From Algibacter pacificus (GTDB lineage Bacteria; Bacteroidota; Bacteroidia; Flavobacteriales; Flavobacteriaceae): DNA of 64,000 bases. The stretch spans positions 186,001 through 250,000 of the forward strand of contig NZ_VOGY01000007.1 of NCBI RefSeq assembly GCF_008033385.1. Reading direction: 5' to 3'. Below, piece by piece: positions 61,750-64,000 of the stretch (positions are counted from its first letter, which is position 1; every line of letters begins with the position of its first letter). Under the pieces are notes generated by a model. That model ran no database searches, had not been told where the DNA came from, and saw nothing but the letters and a program-made list of their open reading frames with translations. The translations under genes were made by a program, and so were the position numbers.

Positions 61750-64000
61750 TTATGCTTCGGTTGTATTTCTCACTTTTGTTTGATATTGTACGTTAGGTTT
61801 TGTTCCAACGTGTTCCAACAAGTGATACATACGGTTATCTTCTTTAAGTTTTGCAACTTGACTTTCTTTATCATTGATATCTCCAAATACCATTGCCCCA
61901 CTGCTACAAGCTGCCGAACAAGCCGTTTGGAATTCTCCATCCTTAATAACCCGTCCATCGCGTTTAGCATCAAGAATTGTTTTTTGTGTCATTTGAATAC
62001 ACATTGAACATTTTTCCATAACACCACGAGAACGAACTACAACATCTGGATTTAATACCATACGTCCTAAATCATCATTCATATGATAATCGAACTCATC
62101 ATTACCATTATATAAGAACCAGTTAAAACGACGGACTTTATAAGGGCAGTTATTTGCACAATATCTTGTACCTACACAACGGTTATATGCCATATGGTTT
62201 TGACCTTGACGACCGTGTGATGTTGCCGCAACTGGACAAACCGTTTCACAAGGAGCGTGATTACAGTGTTGACACATGATTGGTTGGAATGCTACTTGAG
62301 GATTATCCGAGGCATGTTCCATTTCACCAAATTCGCTTAATGAACTACCTAAACCAGAAATATTTTCTTTCTTTTCGTTGTCTCCTTCAAATGATTCTTC
62401 AGAAGAATAATATCTATCAATACGTAACCAGTGCATATCTCGACTACGACGTACTTCTGATTTACCAACAACAGGAACATTATTTTCTGCGTGACAAGCT
62501 ATAACACATGCGCCACAACCCGTACAAGCATTTAAATCTATTGATAAGTTAAAATGATGTCCTATAGAACGATCAAACTCATCCCACAAATCTACCTTTG
62601 GGTCTGTTACCGGAGTTTCTTCATGATTTAAAGAAACAACAGCCATTGGATTCCAAATATCCTTGTCTTTCGTATTAAAAATCTCTAAAGATGTTTCTTT
62701 TATAATATCACCACGCCCCATTAAGGTATTATGCAACTGTACAGAAGCAAATTCATGCTCACCAGCTGCAACTTCTACAGTTACATTTTGAACTGTATTG
62801 AAATTATGGTATAAAGCAAAGGCGTTAACACCGGTTTGCATTTCTTCTTTTAATCCTTTTGTTTTTCCGTAACCAAATGATAAACCTACAGATCCTTTAG
62901 CTTGCCCTGGTTGGATTAAAACAGGTACAGTTAAACTCACACCATTTACAGTAACATTAGCATAACTACCATTTAATGCACCGTTTGCAACGTGCTTGTT
63001 CATTAAACCTAATGCTTCTGCATCAGCGTTAGAAACTGTTAAATAGTTATCCCAAGATGTTCTTGTAATTGGATCTGGAAATTCTTGTAACCAAGGGTTA
63101 TTGGCTTGCTGCCCATCTCCCATACCTACTTTGGTATATAATACTAATTCTAAACCATTAGGTTTAGCAGATGATGCAAGCGCACTTGCCGCATTACCTA
63201 CAACAGTTTCGTTTGTTTTTTCTTCAACTTCTACTTCGGTTTCTTCAACACTAGTAGCAATTTCACCAACATATACACCATCGTGTAGTGCTTGATTAAA
63301 AGAACTACCTCCTAAAATAGTGGTTCCCCAAGTTTCTTTTATATAATCGTGATAAGAAGAATCATTCCCTGTCCACTTTAATAAAGCATCTTGAAATTGA
63401 CGCGTATCAAATAGCGGACGTATTGTTGGTTGCATTAAAGAATAATGTCCCTTTTTTATTTCAACATCACCCCAAGATTCTAAATAATGTGGTGCTGCGC
63501 CTATATATTCTGTTTCAGTCGACGTTTCATCTTCCTTTAATGAAAAAGTAATAGATAAATCGACTTTCTTTAACCCTTCTAAAAACTCTGAAGAATTTGG
63601 TAGGCTATATACCGGATTAACACCGCTCATAATTAAGGCGCTAATTTTTCCAGCTTTCATATCAGCAACTAATTTAGCCACTGCTTTATCACTACCTTGT
63701 CTTGTTTTTATTGGTGTGCTTGGATCAAATGCTTTACTTTTTATAGCCTCATTTATTTCTAAAGCTACAGTTTGCGCATTCCTATCTTGAATACCAGTAA
63801 CAACAACAGCATTACTTCCAGCATTTTTAATCTGGGTTGCAGCATTTTTAACTGCTTCCTCAATCTTTGCTGGCAAGGTACCAGAAACAGAACCTCCAAC
63901 AATATAACTATATAATTTAGCTAACGCTATTTTTTGTTCTGACGGTGTTAACGGTACACGCTTATCTGCATTAGCACCGGTAAGAGACATATTAGATTCG
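61750..64000 (-). CDS. actB: Alternative complex III iron-sulfur subunit ActB (5' end outside window)
   Basis: The C-terminal 749 residues of the large iron-sulfur subunit; the reading frame is open to the right edge (preceding codons read ESNM), so the start lies outside. The protein is a fusion of a molybdopterin-oxidoreductase-like part, seen here to about residue 440, and a ferredoxin-like part. Cluster motifs are CTGCGACVIACHAENN, CQHCNHAPCETVCPV, YCANNCPYKVRRFNW and CSMCIQM. In alternative complex III the molybdopterin-like domain carries no molybdenum cofactor. It accepts electrons from quinol and passes them to haems in ActA and ActE. actA would lie beyond the edge. Confidence 0.94.
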   Translation of the reverse strand, partial: ESNMSLTGANADKRVPLTPSEQKIALAKLYSYIVGGSVSGTLPAKIEEAVKNAATQIKNAGSNAVVVTGIQDRNAQTVALEINEAIKSKAFDPSTPIKTRQGSDKAVAKLVADMKAGKISALIMSGVNPVYSLPNSSEFLEGLKKVDLSITFSLKEDETSTETEYIGAAPHYLESWGDVEIKKGHYSLMQPTIRPLFDTRQFQDALLKWTGNDSSYHDYIKETWGTTILGGSSFNQALHDGVYVGEIATSVEETEVEVEEKTNETVVGNAASALASSAKPNGLELVLYTKVGMGDGQQANNPWLQEFPDPITRTSWDNYLTVSNADAEALGLMNKHVANGALNGSYANVTVNGVSLTVPVLIQPGQAKGSVGLSFGYGKTKGLKEEMQTGVNAFALYHNFNTVQNVTVEVAAGEHEFASVQLHNTLMGRGDIIKETSLEIFNTKDKDIWNPMAVVSLNHEETPVTDPKVDLWDEFDRSIGHHFNLSIDLNACTGCGACVIACHAENNVPVVGKSEVRRSRDMHWLRIDRYYSSEESFEGDNEKKENISGLGSSLSEFGEMEHASDNPQVAFQPIMCQHCNHAPCETVCPVAATSHGRQGQNHMAYNRCVGTRYCANNCPYKVRRFNWFLYNGNDEFDYHMNDDLGRMVLNPDVVVRSRGVMEKCSMCIQMTQKTILDAKRDGRVIKDGEFQTACSAACSSGAMVFGDINDKESQVAKLKEDNRMYHLLEHVGTKPNVQYQTKVRNTTEA

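Noticed and set aside
1-64000. CRISPR arrays, tRNA/rRNA genes, insertion sequences, prophage or attachment sites
   Set aside because: No regularly spaced repeats, tRNA-like cloverleafs, transposase motifs or paired direct repeats flanking inserted genes were found by reading; the locus boundaries show no sign of recent insertion.

Overview
The window is chromosomal DNA of a marine, polysaccharide-degrading member of the Bacteroidota, almost certainly family Flavobacteriaceae. Evidence: low G+C, SusC/SusD and TonB-dependent receptors, SprA (type IX secretion and gliding), a malic enzyme-ruvA-sprA-gcvH-vanZ-tonB block, an alternative complex III/cytochrome oxidase operon, and promoters of the Bacteroidota type (TTG, about 19 bp, TAnnTTTG). 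No tRNA, rRNA, CRISPR array, transposase or prophage gene was seen.

Layout. 1-3.2 kb: end of a ClC chloride channel, a small membrane protein, a short repeat element, tadA and dxs. 3.5-9 kb: a LacI regulator, an AraC regulator, a SusD-less TonB-dependent receptor and a HAD phosphatase. 9-27.7 kb: an alginate utilisation locus. 27.9-32.6 kb: a Wzi-like outer-membrane protein, two TonB paralogues, VanZ and GcvH. 32.7-42.9 kb: sprA, ruvA and malic enzyme. 43-51.6 kb: a sucrose-type locus (GH13_18 phosphorylase, PfkB sugar kinase, SLC45-like transporter, thioredoxin-fold protein, TonB-dependent receptor, LacI regulator). 51.7-54.7 kb: a lipoprotein, queG and ruvB. 54.8-64 kb: cytochrome oxidase subunits I and II and alternative complex III subunits ActF, E, D, C and B, the last cut by the window edge.

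The alginate locus encodes a complete route. PL6 and PL17 lyases cut the polymer, SusC/SusD bind and import oligosaccharides, and KdgF opens the unsaturated monomer. An SDR reduces DEH to KDG, KdgK phosphorylates it, and Eda splits KDPG to pyruvate and glyceraldehyde 3-phosphate. An ExuT-like MFS protein is the likely inner-membrane importer. A GH88 unsaturated uronyl hydrolase after susD is a less expected member.

Two regulatory circuits can be read from the DNA. TTGGTWWACCAA-type palindromes, mostly in tandem with a 13-bp period, overlap the -7 boxes of the PL17, PL6 and susC promoters, and a lone copy lies near the GntR/FadR gene. TTAAACGTTT-type palindromes flank the divergent kdgK and lacI promoters. 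A third motif, GAAAACGTTTT, lies between the sucrose-type receptor and its LacI gene.

The most novel-looking item is at 15.4-15.6 kb. An unclaimed copy of the GntR-type operator and promoter sits next to a compact two-hairpin element that ends in a strong terminator, a candidate small RNA inside the alginate locus.
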